Part shown: positions 1-6,134 of the stretch, piece after piece | Numbering within the stretch: the stretch's first letter is position 1 | How the letters are laid out: each line of letters opens with the position of its first letter | NCBI GenBank assembly: GCA_937873255.1 | Contig: CALMVM010000517.1 | Coordinates: 1-9,752, forward strand | Source: an uncultured Verrucomicrobiota bacterium | GTDB taxonomy: Bacteria > Verrucomicrobiota > Verrucomicrobiia > Chthoniobacterales > SZAS-18 | DNA: 9,752 nucleotides | Direction of reading: 5' to 3' | Program-made: the position numbers and the translations under genes | Notes under the pieces: model-generated | What the model saw: the letters and a program-made list of their open reading frames with translations, nothing else | The model's database searches: none | What the model was told of the DNA's origin: nothing

Positions 1-269
1 CCGACAACAACCAGGGCGGCGGCAACCGCGAAAACCGCCAACGCCAGGGCGGTGGCGGCCCGCGCGGCGGTTCGCCCGAGACCCAGGCGCTCATGGCGAC
101 GCTGGCCGACGACAATTCCACGGTCAACGACGTGAAAGCCAAGCTCCAGGCCGTGCGCGAGCAACGCAACCAGGCCGCCGCCGAGCTGACCCAGGCGCGC
201 GAGGAACTCCGCAAAGTCCTCAACATGCGCCAGGAAGCGGCGCTGGTGGTCTACGGCATTCTCGACTGA
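1..269 (+). CDS. C-terminal part of an uncharacterised coiled-coil protein
   Basis: The reading frame enters from the left edge (codons in phase with base 3) and stops at TGA 267-269, so about 88 C-terminal residues are visible. The first 25 or so are low-complexity and rich in Gly, Asn, Gln and Arg. The rest is a charged Ala/Gln/Glu/Arg helix of heptad character (VKAKLQAVREQRNQAAAELT and onward), ending in the hydrophobic tail ALVVYGILD. This looks like a disordered linker followed by a coiled coil, with no catalytic motif. I do not recognise a family. Similar short helical C-termini occur in uncharacterised secreted proteins of Planctomycetes and Verrucomicrobia (from memory, not checked). 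It points toward the T2SS operon but is separated from it by a 142-bp gap with a repeat element, so it may be a separate transcription unit. The N-terminus and any signal peptide are outside the window. Confidence 0.75.
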   Translation, partial: DNNQGGGNRENRQRQGGGGPRGGSPETQALMATLADDNSTVNDVKAKLQAVREQRNQAAAELTQAREELRKVLNMRQEAALVVYGILD

Positions 270-275
270 GGCAAA

Positions 276-403
276 CTCGGAACGCGGAACGGCGGAGAAG
301 TTTCATCGAGGCTGGTTTTAGCCCTGCCCTGAATCTAAAATTCTGCCTTCTGCATCCCGCTTTCCGCCGTTCCGCGTTCCACGTTCCGACTTCCGCGTTT
401 CTT
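276..403. repeat. REPIN/MITE-like inverted repeat with heptad tandem repeats
   Basis: The gap between the upstream gene and gspE is 270-411. Within it, GGAACGCGGAACGGCGGA (279-296) has an exact 18-bp reverse complement at 363-380, giving a 102-bp element with a 66-bp centre. Both arms are built of 7-bp units. On the right, about nine degenerate units of consensus TTCYGCN run from 341 to about 403 (for example TTCTGCC, TTCTGCA, TTCCGCG, TTCCACG, TTCCGAC). On the left, inverted units (CGGAACG) occupy 278-296. The centre holds two small hairpins (GGCT/AGCC at 310-323, GAAT/ATTC at 331-343) and the only AT-rich patch of the gap. That patch includes TAAAAT at 336-341, a possible -10 for the gsp operon, but I see no convincing -35. 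No T-run follows the stem, so a classical intrinsic terminator is unlikely. The layout resembles REPINs or heptameric repeats known from other bacteria; mobility is inference. Confidence 0.7.
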
Positions 404-411
404 CCCCTCCC

Positions 412-2103
412 GTGACCGACGCCCCCCTGCCCTCCGAACTCGCCGCGCGCATGGTCGAGAGCCGACAGCTCTCCGCCCTGGACGCCGACGCGCTCGCGCG
501 CCTGAATGGCACCGCGCCCGAGAGCGAGGAGGAAATCCTGCGTTGGCTCGCGGGCGAGTACGGGCTGGAATACACGACGCTCGATAACGTCGAACCCGAC
601 CGCGACATCCTCGCCCGGTTCCCCGCGCGCATCCTCCTGCGCGAGGAAATGCTGCCGCTGCGCCAGATCGACGGCCACGTCGAGGTCGCGCTCAGCCGGC
701 TTTTCGCCGCGCCGGGTCTGGACAGCCTGAAAGGTTTCACCGACCTCAAGCTGCGCCCGATCCTCGCGCCGAGCACCGCGCTCCAACGCGAGATCAAGAA
801 ACACCTCGGCGTCGGCGCGGACACACTCAACCTCCTCGAACAGGAGGAAGGTTTCCAAGTCGTCGCCGACGACCGCCAGGACGACGGCGACCTCGACAAG
901 GCCGCCGAGGACGCGAGCATCATCCGCTTCGTCAATCAGATCCTCGGCGACGCGCTTTCCCTGCGCACGAGCGACATTCACGTCGAGCCTTTCGAGCACG
1001 AACTGCGCATCCGCTACCGCATCGACGGCCTGTTGCAGGAAGTGCCGGTGCCGGGTCAGATCAAGCGCTTCCAACCCGCGATTGTTTCGCGCATCAAGAT
1101 TCTCAGCAACCTCAACATCGCCGAGAAACGCGTGCCGCAGGACGGCCGCATCAAGATCCGCGTGAAGGGTGCGGACGTGGACATCCGTGTGTCGGTCATC
1201 CCGATGCTGCACGGCGAGGCGGTCGTGATGCGTCTGTTGCGCCAGGGCGGCAGCAGCGTGCCGGGCCTCGCGGGGTTGAACATGGCCGAGCGCGAACAGA
1301 AACTTTTCGAGCGCGTCCTCGACATGCCCCACGGCATCGCGCTCGTCACGGGCCCGACCGGCTCGGGAAAAACGACGACGCTCTACAGCGCGCTCGGCCA
1401 GATCAACGACGCGGTGCGCAAGATCATCACCATCGAAGACCCGGTCGAATACCAGATCAAGGGTATCAACCAGATCCAGGTTTCCGAGAAGGCGGGTATG
1501 ACGTTTGCGCGGGGGCTGCGCGCGATCCTGCGTCATGACCCGGACGTGGTCCTCGTCGGCGAAATCCGCGATCAGGAAACGGCGCAGATCGCCGTGCAGG
1601 CATCGCTGACCGGCCACATGGTTTTCAGCACGCTGCACACCAACGATGCGCCGGGTGCCCTGACGCGTCTGGTGGACATGGGCGTCGAGCCGTACCTCGT
1701 CGCTTCGTCGTTGGAAGCCGTGATGGCGCAACGCCTCGTGCGCAAGCTCTGTCCCGATTGCAAGAAGCGCGACGAGACCGTCCGCACGCGCGAGTTGCAG
1801 GCGAACATCTCCGCGTTGCGCGATCTCGAAATCTTCGCCGCCGTGGGTTGCAAGAGTTGCCGCATGACGGGTTTCGCCGGCCGGCAGGGCGTCTTTGAAT
1901 TGATGGGCATGAGCCCCGGCATCCGCCAGGTATTGTTGCGCGGCGGCAGCAGCCTGGAGGTCAAGGAAGTCGCGCGCAAGGAAGGCATGCGCACGCTCAT
2001 CGAAGACGGCTGGCGGCTGGTGCGCGAGGGGATCACGACGCCGTCGGAAGTTTTGCGCGTCTCCAAGGACGAAGACGCCGCGATGACGGAGAGCGGAAAA
2101 TAA
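412..2103 (+). CDS. gspE: Type II secretion assembly ATPase GspE
   Basis: This is the cytoplasmic hexameric ATPase that powers pseudopilus assembly by acting on GspF and GspL. The 563-residue length is normal for the GspE/PilB family. An N-terminal regulatory domain of the MshEN/T2SSE-N kind occupies about residues 30-140. The catalytic core shows Walker A GPTGSGKTTT (314-323), an Asp box TIEDPVEY (340-347), a Walker B-type DVVLVGEIRD (378-387) and a His box GHMVFSTLHTND (401-412). The zinc-binding tetracysteine of GspE/PilB is present as CPDC (447-450) and CKSC (480-483). The start taken is GTG 412. It has no visible Shine-Dalgarno and begins 8 bp after the heptad repeats. The in-frame ATG at 451 (Met14) is an alternative that removes only a poorly conserved leader. 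PilB of a type IV pilus is the main other possibility, but the following GspG-K genes argue for the T2SS. Confidence 0.96.
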   Translation: MTDAPLPSELAARMVESRQLSALDADALARLNGTAPESEEEILRWLAGEYGLEYTTLDNVEPDRDILARFPARILLREEMLPLRQIDGHVEVALSRLFAAPGLDSLKGFTDLKLRPILAPSTALQREIKKHLGVGADTLNLLEQEEGFQVVADDRQDDGDLDKAAEDASIIRFVNQILGDALSLRTSDIHVEPFEHELRIRYRIDGLLQEVPVPGQIKRFQPAIVSRIKILSNLNIAEKRVPQDGRIKIRVKGADVDIRVSVIPMLHGEAVVMRLLRQGGSSVPGLAGLNMAEREQKLFERVLDMPHGIALVTGPTGSGKTTTLYSALGQINDAVRKIITIEDPVEYQIKGINQIQVSEKAGMTFARGLRAILRHDPDVVLVGEIRDQETAQIAVQASLTGHMVFSTLHTNDAPGALTRLVDMGVEPYLVASSLEAVMAQRLVRKLCPDCKKRDETVRTRELQANISALRDLEIFAAVGCKSCRMTGFAGRQGVFELMGMSPGIRQVLLRGGSSLEVKEVARKEGMRTLIEDGWRLVREGITTPSEVLRVSKDEDAAMTESGK

Positions 2104-2121
2104 CCCTTATTTGAACCGCAA

Positions 2122-2556
2122 GTGAAAATTTCTCTGTGCTTCTTGCTCCTGATGACAGCCGCGTTCGTTGAAAAGTCTGTCGCCAGCCAAGACGATCCGC
2201 ACATTGACGTGGCAAACCTTCAGTTGAAAATCGGATGTTCTTACGATTTCACAGTTGCTTATGTCATCGATGGCCATGAGCAGGGGAACATCCATCCACC
2301 CGACGAGAGATCGACACTAAACCTCTCGGAATACGCCTCCGTGTATAGCACTTTCTGCGAAAGTTTTCACTTCGCTCCGCGTATTGTAGCGCACAGGGTC
2401 AGGATGCCACTCTCGCCGAGTTCTCAGTGGTTGTTCACGGTGGTCGTGCCATCCGGTTGGCAGGATCAGCTAGCTGAATACCTGCTTTTCCGACAAGCCC
2501 CTTTCAGGCTGGTGCTCGAAGGCTCCCCAAGACCAGTTTCGACCTGCGGTTATTAA
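2122..2556 (+). CDS. Small predicted secreted protein, unknown function, low GC
   Basis: This 144-residue frame lies between gspE (18-bp gap) and gspF (8-bp gap), which are usually adjacent. The GTG start gives a good Sec signal peptide: MKIS, a hydrophobic core LCFLLLMTAAFV, then a plausible cleavage after SVAS near residue 22. The alternative ATG at 2152 (Met11) would destroy it. There is no lipobox. The mature part has three cysteines (39, 79, 142), the last in the C-terminal STCGY, no further membrane helix and no motif I recognise. Base composition is about 52% GC by hand count against about 65-72% for the neighbours. It uses codons such as AGA, AGG, CTA and TTA that are scarce in the flanking genes, which suggests later acquisition. 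No Shine-Dalgarno is visible. The signal peptide and clean fit between the flanking genes favour a real gene. A role in secretion, or being a T2SS substrate, is only inference from position. Confidence 0.65.
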   Translation: MKISLCFLLLMTAAFVEKSVASQDDPHIDVANLQLKIGCSYDFTVAYVIDGHEQGNIHPPDERSTLNLSEYASVYSTFCESFHFAPRIVAHRVRMPLSPSSQWLFTVVVPSGWQDQLAEYLLFRQAPFRLVLEGSPRPVSTCGY

Positions 2557-2564
2557 TCTGCCCC

Positions 2565-3833
2565 ATGCCCATCTTTGAATACAAGGCACTCGCCACCGGG
2601 GGCGCGACGACCCAGGGAAGGGTCGAAGCAGGCGGGCGTGCCGAGGCGATGGGCATCATCGAGGACAAGGGACTGACCCCGCTGCGACTCAGCGAGGTCG
2701 GCGGCGGCGCGGTCGTGACGCGCAATGCGAAGCTGGCCGTCGCCGTACCCGCCGGCACCGGCGTGAAAAAACCGGCGTTCTCCTTCCAGTCGAAGAAAGT
2801 GCCCTTCGCGGCGCTGGAGGATTTCACGCGCTCACTCTCCAGCCTGTTGACGGCCGGCGTGCCGCTCTCGCGCGCGCTGACGATCCTCTACAAGGAAACC
2901 TCCAATCCCCCCGCCGCCGCCAAGTGGCGCGAACTCCACGACGCCGTCATCGACGGCGCGCCCCTCGCCACCGCGATGGCGAAGTCACCCGAGGTGTTCC
3001 CGCGCATCTACGTCGCCATGGTGGAAGCCGGCGAGGCGGGCGGGTTCCTCGACGTGGTGCTCGCGCAGATCGCGGAGTTCCAATCGCGCGAGAAGGAACT
3101 GCGCGCGAAGGTCACGGCGGCGATGATGTATCCCGCCGTGTTGATGACCCTCGCCACCGGCGTCGTGATTTTCCTGCTCGTATTTTTCATCCCGCGTTTC
3201 CAGACGTTGTTTGCCGGTTTTAACGCCACGCTGCCGCTCATCACACGCGTCATCGTCGGCGCGAGTGATCTGTTGCGCCACCAGGGGCTCTACGTGCTCG
3301 CCGCCATCGCCGCGCTCGCTTACTTCGGCCGCGCATGGCTGCGTAACGACCAGACGCGCCGCCAGTTGGAAACGGCCCTTCTGCGCACGCCCGTCATTGG
3401 CCCGCTGATGTCGCAGATCGCCATGGCGCGTTTTTGCCGGATGTTAGGAACCCTTCTCAACGCGGGCGTGACGCTCGTCAACGGCCTCAACGTCGCGCGC
3501 CGCTCGCTCGGCTACCAGACGCTCATCGACCTGGTGGCCGATTCCACCGAGCGCGTGAAAAAAGGCGAGACCCTCGCGGGGAGCCTCGCCGAGAACCGCG
3601 CGCTGTTCGGCGGCTCGACGCTGGAGATGATCTCCGTCGCCGAAGAAACCGGCCGCCTCGACACCGAACTCGTGCGCTTGGCGGGCGTCACGGAGGTCAC
3701 GCTCGACCGGCAGTTGAAGACCGCCGTCTCGCTCGCCGAGCCGCTCATGCTTTTCGCCATCGCCGCCGTCATCGGCGTCATTTTCATCGGCATGGTGATC
3801 CCGATTTTTGCGATTCAGGACCAGATCAAATAA
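2565..3833 (+). CDS. gspF: Type II secretion inner-membrane platform protein GspF
   Basis: GspF is the polytopic inner-membrane platform that GspE acts on to extract pseudopilins from the membrane. The 422-residue length fits the family (about 400). The N-terminus has the typical opening MPIFEYKALATGG, followed by the family's small domain. Two T2SSF repeats follow: the first starts at FTRSLSSLLTAGVPLSRAL (about residue 87), the second at FCRMLGTLLNAGVTLVNGL (about residue 290). Membrane helices are visible at about 191-213 (VLMTLATGVVIFLLVFFIP), 242-260 (LYVLAAIAALAYF) and 393-416 (LMLFAIAAVIGVIFIGMVIP). The conserved acidic helix VAMVEAGEAGGFLDVVL is present in repeat 1 and echoed in repeat 2 as ISVAEETGRLDTEL. 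Start ATG 2565 has no Shine-Dalgarno. A basic/Ala/Gly linker of about 25 residues separates the N-terminal domain from the first repeat. One copy of a 16-bp palindrome recurring in this window lies at 2609-2624. Confidence 0.96.
   Translation: MPIFEYKALATGGATTQGRVEAGGRAEAMGIIEDKGLTPLRLSEVGGGAVVTRNAKLAVAVPAGTGVKKPAFSFQSKKVPFAALEDFTRSLSSLLTAGVPLSRALTILYKETSNPPAAAKWRELHDAVIDGAPLATAMAKSPEVFPRIYVAMVEAGEAGGFLDVVLAQIAEFQSREKELRAKVTAAMMYPAVLMTLATGVVIFLLVFFIPRFQTLFAGFNATLPLITRVIVGASDLLRHQGLYVLAAIAALAYFGRAWLRNDQTRRQLETALLRTPVIGPLMSQIAMARFCRMLGTLLNAGVTLVNGLNVARRSLGYQTLIDLVADSTERVKKGETLAGSLAENRALFGGSTLEMISVAEETGRLDTELVRLAGVTEVTLDRQLKTAVSLAEPLMLFAIAAVIGVIFIGMVIPIFAIQDQIK
2609..2624. repeat. 16-bp interrupted palindrome, copy 1 (in gspF)
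   Basis: The sequence is GACCCAGGGAAGGGTC: 5-bp inverted arms GACCC/GGGTC around a 6-base centre. It matches the consensus GACCCANGGNNGGGTC shared with the copies in gspH (4642) and at the gspK end (7525). It is read in frame as T-T-Q-G-R-V when the preceding Thr codon is included. In GspF proteins this part of the N-terminal domain is conserved, so this copy could be coincidental. Confidence 0.45.
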
Positions 3834-3837
3834 AAAC

Positions 3838-4251
3838 ATGAAACAACCAACCACCCTCCGCCACGCGCACGGCTTCACCCTCGTGGAAATGCTGCTCGTC
3901 CTCGTGATCCTGGCGACGCTCGCCGCCATCGTCATCCCGAAGATGGCCGGCCGCAGCCAGCAGGCCAAAGTCACCGCCGCGCAGACGCAGATCAGCTCCT
4001 TCAAGCAGGCGCTCGACTCCTACGAGGTCGATACCGGCGCTTACCCGAAGGGGGGCAACCTCGGCGAACTCGTCTCCTCCAGCGTGCAGAATTGGAAGGG
4101 CCCGTACATGGATAAAATCCCCGCCGACCCGTGGGGCAATAACTACACCTACGACTTCCCCGGCAAGCACGGCACGTACGACCTGGTCTCGCCCGGTCCC
4201 GACGGCCGCGCCGGCACGGACGACGACATCACCAGCTGGGGCGGCAAATAA
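3838..4251 (+). CDS. gspG: Major pseudopilin GspG
   Basis: GspG is the major subunit of the periplasmic pseudopilus. Translation from ATG 3838 gives 137 residues: a 12-residue leader ending in Gly12, then FTLVEMLLVLVILATLAAIV. Prepilin peptidase should therefore cut before Phe13, with the essential Glu at mature position 5 (Glu17). The mature protein is about 125 residues, slightly short for GspG (about 135). The C-terminal half carries the GspG signatures WKGPYMDKIPADPWGNNYTY and SPGPDGRAGTDDDITSW (118-134), the Asp-rich loop that binds calcium in characterised GspG proteins. Residues 118-134 are essentially the family consensus, so the identification is firm. The gene follows gspF after four bases. 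No Shine-Dalgarno is seen, only an A-rich stretch (AAATAAAAAC) before the start. An upstream TTG at 3808 would add ten residues inside gspF and is not credible. Confidence 0.97.
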   Translation: MKQPTTLRHAHGFTLVEMLLVLVILATLAAIVIPKMAGRSQQAKVTAAQTQISSFKQALDSYEVDTGAYPKGGNLGELVSSSVQNWKGPYMDKIPADPWGNNYTYDFPGKHGTYDLVSPGPDGRAGTDDDITSWGGK

Positions 4252-4258
4252 TCTCGCC

Positions 4259-4801
4259 TTGAGAAGCCGCGCGGCGTTCACGTTGGTCGAGTTGGTGCTG
4301 GTCATGGCTTTGCTCGTGACGCTGGCGGCCATCGCCGTGCCGTCGCTTTCGCGCTCGTTGCGCGGGCACAATCTCGACCAAGAAGCCGAACGCCTGCTGG
4401 CCCTCACCGCCTATGCGCGCGACGAGGCGGTGTCGCAGGGTATCCCGATGCTCGTGTGGATCGACGCCGACAACGGCCGTTGCGGCGCGGATGCGAAACC
4501 CGGCTACGGGTCGGTCACGGGCAATGCTCGCGCGAAGGAATACGATCTGAGCGGCGACGTGCATTTCGACCCGATTGGGCAAGGCATGGTGTCTTCCGTG
4601 CCCGCCCCTGCCGTCAACCAATCGTCGCCAGTCGCCGGCACGACCCACGGCGGGGTCACGGTGGCGGAGTTCGTGCCCGACGGCACGCTCGATCCCGGCA
4701 GTCTCGCCGGGGTGCGTCTGGTCAGCCGCTCGAACGACGCGCTCTCCGTCTCGCAAACCTCCGACGCCTACGGATACGAGATCGTGAGGGCAAACCCATG
4801 A
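4259..4801 (+). CDS. gspH: Minor pseudopilin GspH
   Basis: This is a minor pseudopilin of the tip complex (180 residues). The start is TTG 4259; there is no in-frame ATG before the prepilin motif, so a rare start codon is required. It gives a six-residue leader RSRAA followed by FTLVELVLVMALLVTLAAIA, with Glu at mature position 5. The residue before the cleavage site is Ala6, not the usual Gly. After the N-terminal helix comes a GspH-type segment (LTAYARDEAVSQGIPMLVWID), where the family typically has an RxEAxxxG pattern, and then a beta-rich domain. The C-terminal half has a loop (about 115-150) rich in Ala, Ser, Pro and Gly, containing a copy of the 16-bp palindrome at 4642-4657. The gene begins 7 bp after gspG and overlaps gspI by ATGA. 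Assignment as GspH rather than another minor pseudopilin rests on gene order and the RDEAVSQG segment. Confidence 0.88.
   Translation: MRSRAAFTLVELVLVMALLVTLAAIAVPSLSRSLRGHNLDQEAERLLALTAYARDEAVSQGIPMLVWIDADNGRCGADAKPGYGSVTGNARAKEYDLSGDVHFDPIGQGMVSSVPAPAVNQSSPVAGTTHGGVTVAEFVPDGTLDPGSLAGVRLVSRSNDALSVSQTSDAYGYEIVRANP
4642..4657. repeat. 16-bp interrupted palindrome, copy 2 (in gspH)
   Basis: The sequence is GACCCACGGCGGGGTC, with arms GACCC/GGGTC. With its flanks (GGCAC before, AC after) it shares GGCACGACCCA and GGGGTCAC with the copy at the end of gspK. It is read in the same frame as in gspF and gspK, encoding T-T-H-G-G-V including the preceding Thr codon, in a loop of GspH where no family conservation is expected. 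Confidence 0.5.
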
Positions 4802-5280
4802 AAGCGCGGAACGCGGCATTCACGCTGGTCGAGATCCTCGCCTCGCTGTTGTTTCTGGCCATCACGGTGCCGGCCATCGTCGGGGCGCTGGGCCTGGCCC
4901 GCCGCGCCGCCGAGTTCACCGAGCGCGGCTCGCTCGCGGGCAACCTCGCGCAAAACAAGCTCAATGAAATGCTCGTGGGCAACGCCTGGCAAAACGCCGC
5001 GCAGCCCGGCGGCGATTTCGACACGGATTTTTCGCTCTACCGCTGGCAGATGACCACGCAAGCCTGGACCGGCACCACCGCCAACACCGGCACCACAAGC
5101 ACCAACACCACCGGCTCCGGCACGATGACCGAACTGACCGTCGAGGTGTTCTACCCCGTGCAGGGCACCGACCGCAGCGTCCGCCTGACCACGCTCGTCG
5201 GTTCCACCGCGACGACGACCACCAACAACGGCGCCACCACCACCACGACCGGCGCGTCGTCTTCCTCTATCACGCGATGA
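4798..5280 (+). CDS. gspI: Minor pseudopilin GspI
   Basis: GspI nucleates the pseudopilus tip together with GspJ and GspK. The 160-residue product starts at ATG 4798, overlapping the gspH stop (ATGA), with GAGGG at 4786-4790 as a weak Shine-Dalgarno. The leader is MKARNAA, followed by FTLVEILASLLFLAITVPAI, with Glu at mature position 5. The -1 residue is Ala7, not Gly. The segment AGNLAQNKLNEML (about 45-60) is the recognisable GspI helix (family form 'A..LA.nkl.E'). GspI is usually about 120 residues. The extra length here comes from a Thr/Gly/Asn-rich stretch at about 91-109 and a Thr/Ser/Asn-rich tail at 135-160; the normal C-terminal strand LTVEVFYPVQGTDRSVRLTTL lies between them. The gene overlaps gspJ by ATGA at 5277-5280. 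Confidence 0.92.
   Translation: MKARNAAFTLVEILASLLFLAITVPAIVGALGLARRAAEFTERGSLAGNLAQNKLNEMLVGNAWQNAAQPGGDFDTDFSLYRWQMTTQAWTGTTANTGTTSTNTTGSGTMTELTVEVFYPVQGTDRSVRLTTLVGSTATTTTNNGATTTTTGASSSSITR
5068..5277 (+). repeat. Thr/Asn/Gly/Ser-rich low-complexity coding segments in gspI
   Basis: Two low-complexity blocks encode T-G-T-T-type repeats. The first (5068-5124) contains ACCGGCACCAC twice, 18 bp apart, and reads as near-repeats TGTTAN, TGTTSTN, TTGSGT. The second (5200-5277) encodes a C-terminal tail almost wholly of Thr, Asn, Ser, Gly and Ala (GSTATTTTNNGATTTTTGAS then SSSITR). Codons are ACC/ACG-dominated, so the DNA has simple-sequence character and could change length by slippage. Confidence 0.7.
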
Positions 5281-6134
5281 GTCGGCGACGCAACCACGAA
5301 CACGCGCGCGGCGGATTCACGCTGATCGAGATCCTGCTTGCCGCAGTCGCGGCAGCGCTGGTGTTGACGGCGGTGTACGGGGTCTTCCGGCAGGCGGTGC
5401 GCATCCGCGACAGCGCCACGCAGCGCACCCGCGATTCGCGCGTGCGGTTGCGTGCGGAAAAAATCATTCGCAACGACCTGAACAACGCGCTCGTTTCCGG
5501 CGGCCTGCTCGCCAACGTCTGCGAGGGCGACGGCGCGAGCCCCGACCGCAAGTTGTCCAGCAGCAACGCCACCCACGCCGCGCCGAGCAACCTCCCCGGT
5601 TACCTGCGGTTCACGACGACCACCGGCCGCAACGACGCCGCGACCGGCCTCCTCGGCGACGTGCAGCAGGTGGAATACTACATCGCGCAGGACCCGAAGG
5701 CCGCCGACCAGAGTGCGAGCGGCGTCCTGATGCGCTCGGTCACGCGCGACCTGCTCAACACGGGCGGGCCGAGCGGTTCCTCGTCGTCGAACAACACCAC
5801 CTCGAACACCTCCACCGAGACCGCCGTGCTCGCGGGCGTGCAAGGATTCCAGGTGTCGTTCTACGACGGCGCGAACTGGCAGACGAGCTGGCAGTTTTCC
5901 GACCTGGCCGAGCGCATCAGCCCGGCGGCCGCCGGCACCTCGACGGGCACGACGGCCACGACGCAGATCGTCAGCGGACAAACGAGCTTGCCGGACGCGG
6001 TGCGCGTTGATATCCAGCAAGCGCCCGCCACGCCCGGCGGCCCGCTCCCCCCGCCGTTGGAAATCCTCGTGCCCTGGACCACGCAGCCCTTCGCCGCCGC
6101 GACGCCCGCGACGGCCAGCAGTTCGTCGCAATGA
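5277..6134 (+). CDS. gspJ: Minor pseudopilin GspJ
   Basis: This is a minor pseudopilin that binds GspI and GspK at the tip (285 residues; usually about 200). ATG 5277 overlaps the gspI stop. The 13-residue leader MSRRRNHEHARGG carries the canonical Gly at -1, then FTLIEILLAAVAAALVLTAV with Glu18 at mature position 5. The following helix VYGVFRQAVRIRDSA and the segment RLRAEKIIRNDLNNAL match the GspJ pattern of a charged helix leading into a 'l..Dl' motif. AVLAGVQGFQVSFYDGANWQTSW (about 182-204) is the typical late GspJ strand-turn-strand, followed by LPDAVRVDIQ. Extra length comes from a Ser/Asn/Thr run (about 166-182), a Gly/Thr stretch (AAAGTSTGTTATT) and a Pro/Ala/Ser C-terminus. The gene ends in an ATGA overlap with gspK. 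No Shine-Dalgarno is seen, so translation is probably coupled. Confidence 0.92.
   Translation: MSRRRNHEHARGGFTLIEILLAAVAAALVLTAVYGVFRQAVRIRDSATQRTRDSRVRLRAEKIIRNDLNNALVSGGLLANVCEGDGASPDRKLSSSNATHAAPSNLPGYLRFTTTTGRNDAATGLLGDVQQVEYYIAQDPKAADQSASGVLMRSVTRDLLNTGGPSGSSSSNNTTSNTSTETAVLAGVQGFQVSFYDGANWQTSWQFSDLAERISPAAAGTSTGTTATTQIVSGQTSLPDAVRVDIQQAPATPGGPLPPPLEILVPWTTQPFAAATPATASSSSQ
5772..5822 (+). repeat. Ser/Asn/Thr-rich low-complexity segment in gspJ
   Basis: A run encoding SGSSSSNNTTSNTSTET interrupts the GspJ domain just before the conserved GVQGF strand. It is similar in composition to the blocks in the adjacent gspI. It is probably a flexible surface loop. Confidence 0.6.

Noticed and set aside
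313..341. Sigma-70 promoter for the gsp operon
   Set aside because: TAAAAT at 336-341 matches the -10 well, but the best-placed -35 (TGGTTT, 313-318) matches poorly, so it is not listed as a feature.
341..403. Short CRISPR array
   Set aside because: The units are 7 bp, degenerate and contiguous, with no spacers; there are no cas genes nearby.
279..403. Rho-independent terminator for the upstream gene
   Set aside because: The 18-bp stem encloses a 66-base loop and is not followed by a T-run. It may still affect RNA ends, but the classical pattern is absent.
220..1731. 503-codon open frame on the - strand opposite gspE
   Set aside because: It is a shadow of the high-GC codon pattern of gspE. 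Its predicted protein is Arg/Ala/Glu/Asp/His-rich with no domain, while the + strand has unmistakable ATPase motifs.
3808..3837. Upstream TTG start for gspG
   Set aside because: It would add ten residues overlapping the gspF end and lengthen the leader without need. ATG 3838 gives a standard 12-residue leader.
3434..3841. + strand alternative frame inside gspF (Arg/His-rich, 135 codons)
   Set aside because: Typical +1 frame shadow of a high-GC gene, with no start context or domain.
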